A DNA stretch of 64,000 nt from positions 1 through 64,000 of the forward strand of contig NZ_AXAY01000032.1 in the NCBI RefSeq assembly GCF_000473045.1. The letters run 5' to 3'. Made by a program: the position numbers and the translations under genes. Below the pieces are notes generated by a model. That model was not told where the DNA came from. It saw only the letters and a program-made list of their open reading frames with translations, and made no database searches. Shown piece by piece: positions 61,800-64,000 of the stretch (position 1 is the first letter of the stretch; every line of letters begins with the position of its first letter). Source of the DNA: Bradyrhizobium sp. WSM3983 (lineage in GTDB: Bacteria; Pseudomonadota; Alphaproteobacteria; Rhizobiales; Xanthobacteraceae).

Positions 61800-63310
61800 A
61801 CACCCCCGACGAGACCACCGCGACGCCGCTGCTCGAGCTGCGCGGCATCAGCAAGACATTTCCGGGCGTCAAGGCGCTCGACGACGTGTCCTTTGCGCTC
61901 TATGCCGGCGAAGTCCACATGCTGCTCGGCGAGAACGGCGCGGGCAAGTCGAGCCTGATGAAGGTGCTGTGCGGCGCCTACAGCGCCGACGCAGGCGAGT
62001 TCTTTTACAAAGGCGAGAAGGTCACGATCGCCTCGACGGCGGACGCGCAGAAGCTCGGCATTGCCGTGATCTTCCAGGAATTCTCGCTCGTCCCCTATCT
62101 CGACATCGCCCAGAACATCTTCCTGGGCCGCGAGCCGAAGGGTCGCATCCCCGGCACCATCGACCGCCGCAAGATCCTGGCTGACGCCAAGCGCCTGCTC
62201 GACACGATCGGCTTCGACATCGATCCGTCCGTCGTCGTCAACACGCTCGGCGTCGCCCAGCAGCAGATGGTCGAGATCGCAAAAGCCATCAGCCAGAACG
62301 CGCGCATCCTGGTCATGGACGAGCCGACCGCCGCGCTGTCCGATCGCGAGACCGAGCTCTTGTTCGCGCTGATCGCGCGGCTGAAGGCCGATGGCGTCTC
62401 GATCGTCTACATCTCGCACCGCATGGCCGAGGTGTTTGCGCTCGGCGACCGCATCACGGTCCTGCGCGACGGCCGCCGCATCGACGGCGTTCGCCCGGCC
62501 GACGTCACGCCCGACCAGCTCGTCCGAATGATGGTCGGTCGCACCGTCGACATGACCTATCCGCGCAATTTTGCCGACAAGCCCGGCGAAGTGCTGCTTC
62601 ACGTCAAGGGCCTGACCTCGCCGAGCGGAATCTCCGACATCAACATCGAGGTCCGCCGCGGCGAGATCGTCGGCCTCTGCGGCCTGGTCGGATCCGGCCG
62701 CACCGAGGTGGCGCGCGCGATCTTCGGCGCTGATCCGGTCGCCGCGGGCGAGATCATGTTCGACGGCAAGCCGATCTCCGGCGAGCCCGACATCGCCGCC
62801 CGCCGCGGCATCGCGCTGATCCCGGAGAGCCGCAAGAGCGAGGGTCTCGCGTTGCTGCGTTCGGTCGGCGACAATCTCGTGGTCTCGGCGCTGCGAAAGC
62901 TGTTCCCGAGCGGGCTGTTCGATCCGCGCAGCGGCCAGCGCACCGCCGACGGACTGATCCGGCAGCTCCGCATCGCCACCCCGAGCGCACGCCAGACCGT
63001 CGGCCTGCTCTCAGGCGGCAACCAGCAGAAGGTCGTGATCGGCAAATGGCTGGCGGCCGGTGCGAAGCTCTTCATCTTCGACGAGCCGACGCGCGGCATC
63101 GACGTCGGCGCCAAGTCCGAGATCTTTGCGCTGATCGACCGGCTGGTCGCCGAAGGCGCGGCGGCTCTGATGATCTCCTCCGAGCAGGTCGAGATCTGCC
63201 ATGTCTGCGACCGCGCCTATGTGATGCGCGAGGGCCGCGTCGCCGGACATCTGACGCGCAACGAGCTGACCGAGGAGAACATCGTGCGATTGGGGATGCA
63301 TCATGCGTGA
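61796..63310 (+). CDS. CUT2-type ABC importer ATPase (RbsA-like)
   Basis: The 504-residue ATPase has two fused nucleotide-binding domains: Walker A GENGAGKS (about 44), the first signature region, the second-half GLVGSGRTEVAR (about 298) and second signature LSGGNQQK (about 404). This two-domain plan is typical of CUT2 (ribose/xylose-type) importers, but relatives also carry nucleosides and autoinducers. Here it would energise uptake of the cluster's substrate. Confidence 0.92.
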   Translation: MNTPDETTATPLLELRGISKTFPGVKALDDVSFALYAGEVHMLLGENGAGKSSLMKVLCGAYSADAGEFFYKGEKVTIASTADAQKLGIAVIFQEFSLVPYLDIAQNIFLGREPKGRIPGTIDRRKILADAKRLLDTIGFDIDPSVVVNTLGVAQQQMVEIAKAISQNARILVMDEPTAALSDRETELLFALIARLKADGVSIVYISHRMAEVFALGDRITVLRDGRRIDGVRPADVTPDQLVRMMVGRTVDMTYPRNFADKPGEVLLHVKGLTSPSGISDINIEVRRGEIVGLCGLVGSGRTEVARAIFGADPVAAGEIMFDGKPISGEPDIAARRGIALIPESRKSEGLALLRSVGDNLVVSALRKLFPSGLFDPRSGQRTADGLIRQLRIATPSARQTVGLLSGGNQQKVVIGKWLAAGAKLFIFDEPTRGIDVGAKSEIFALIDRLVAEGAAALMISSEQVEICHVCDRAYVMREGRVAGHLTRNELTEENIVRLGMHHA

Positions 63311-64000
63311 GACCGCGGTCGTATCTCAACCCAATCCGCTGCAGCGCATTCCCGGCGTCGCCATCGTGCTCGCCGCACTGATCGTTCTGTTCGGTGCGAT
63401 CGCGCCCGGTTTCCTGACCCCGGCCAACCTGTCCAACGTGCTGGTGCAGTCGACCATCCTGACCATGCTGGCGCTGCCGATGACGCTGATCATCATGACC
63501 GAGGGGCTCGACCTCTCGATGGGCGCGGTGCTGACGCTGACCTCGCTCTGCGTCGCCATCGTCTCGCTCGCGACCAAGTCGATGCTGCTCGGTCTCGGCG
63601 CCGGCGTCTTGGTCGGCGCGGCCTTCGGCACCGTCAATGGCTGGCTGGTCGCGATTTTGGGCATCCCGCCCTTCGTGGCGACGCTCGGCACGCTGGGCAT
63701 GGCGCAGGGCCTGTCGCTGATCGTCTCCGACGGCCAGAGCGTGGTCGGCATTCCCCACAGCGTCCGGGACATCTACTCGGCGACGCTGCTTGGCATCCCC
63801 CTGCCGATCGTGGTGGCGCTCGCGACTTACGCAGCATTTCACGGCCTGCTCTATCACACCCGCTTCGGCAGCTACGTGTTCGCGCTCGGCGGCAATCGCG
63901 AGGCGCTCAGATATGCCGGTCTCTCGCCCAACAAGCTGCTGATCGCGGTCTACGCGCTCGGCGGCACCATGGCCGGCGTCGCAGGCCTCTTGATGACCGC
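63303..64000 (+). CDS. CUT2-type ABC permease (RbsC-like), partial at window end
   Basis: The frame opens at ATG 63303, overlaps the ATPase stop by eight bases and is still open at the window edge (about 232 residues seen). Several spans and the EGLDLSMGAVLTLTSLCVAI motif, typical of RbsC-type permeases, are visible. No periplasmic binding-protein gene is inside the window; it may follow. Confidence 0.9.
   Translation, partial: MRETAVVSQPNPLQRIPGVAIVLAALIVLFGAIAPGFLTPANLSNVLVQSTILTMLALPMTLIIMTEGLDLSMGAVLTLTSLCVAIVSLATKSMLLGLGAGVLVGAAFGTVNGWLVAILGIPPFVATLGTLGMAQGLSLIVSDGQSVVGIPHSVRDIYSATLLGIPLPIVVALATYAAFHGLLYHTRFGSYVFALGGNREALRYAGLSPNKLLIAVYALGGTMAGVAGLLMT

Noticed and set aside
1..64000. 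CRISPR arrays, prophage or intact insertion sequences
   Set aside because: No regularly spaced repeats, phage structural genes or complete transposase genes were seen.

Overview
The window reads as chromosomal DNA of an alphaproteobacterium, most likely Bradyrhizobium or a close Nitrobacteraceae relative. The grounds are an ndvB/ndvD/ndvC-type cyclic beta-glucan locus as described in Bradyrhizobium japonicum, seven FixK/FNR-type operators (TTGA-N6-TCAA) upstream of microaerobic genes, consistently GC-rich codon use, and several short proteins typical of the group. There is no CRISPR array, prophage or intact insertion sequence.

Layout. 1-370: a frameshifted C-terminal remnant of an IS701-type transposase and a long inverted repeat. 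370-13.5 kb: housekeeping genes (mfd, sdhE, recG, a DUF1932 dehydrogenase, a DUF502 membrane protein, glmS, glmU, a SPOR-like envelope protein). 13.6-19.6 kb: the ndv locus, two GH17-bearing membrane proteins (NdvC, NdvB) around a small exported protein (NdvD candidate); ndvC appears to start at ATT. 19.6-22.5 kb: tRNA-Lys(TTT) and small hypothetical genes.

22.7-53.4 kb is the most interesting part: an island of oxygen-limitation genes organised around seven FixK-type operators, several of them shared by divergent operons. Their predicted targets are a DUF3300/DUF2950 secreted-protein operon, an HlyD/membrane-protein/sensor-kinase operon, a PPK2 polyphosphate kinase operon, an amino-acid decarboxylase with an AspT-type exchanger, a YoaK/SulP operon, a second AspT exchanger with secreted proteins, a K+ channel, a CoA-transferase pair, a PHA-synthase-like DUF3141/pta/ackA/fabI operon, and an AI-2E-type permease divergent from an acetyltransferase. 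An orphan FixJ-type response regulator and a cysteine-poor FixK-type regulator lie inside the island. Read together, this is a candidate programme for ATP, proton-motive force and redox balance when respiration is limited: acetyl-phosphate and polyphosphate for ATP, decarboxylation-exchange for proton-motive force, and a dedicated enoyl reductase as a possible NADH sink. The regulation is inferred from operator sequence and spacing only.

53.5-54.6 kb holds three small hypothetical genes. 54.7-64 kb is a catabolic cluster behind a divergent LysR regulator: Dabb protein, maleylacetate reductase, amidohydrolase, 3-hydroxyisobutyrate-dehydrogenase-like enzyme, intradiol (hydroxyquinol-type) dioxygenase, FAD-linked oxidase and a CUT2-type ABC importer whose permease runs off the window. 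It looks like uptake and ring cleavage of an unidentified, probably amine- or amide-bearing, aromatic through maleylacetate to 3-oxoadipate.
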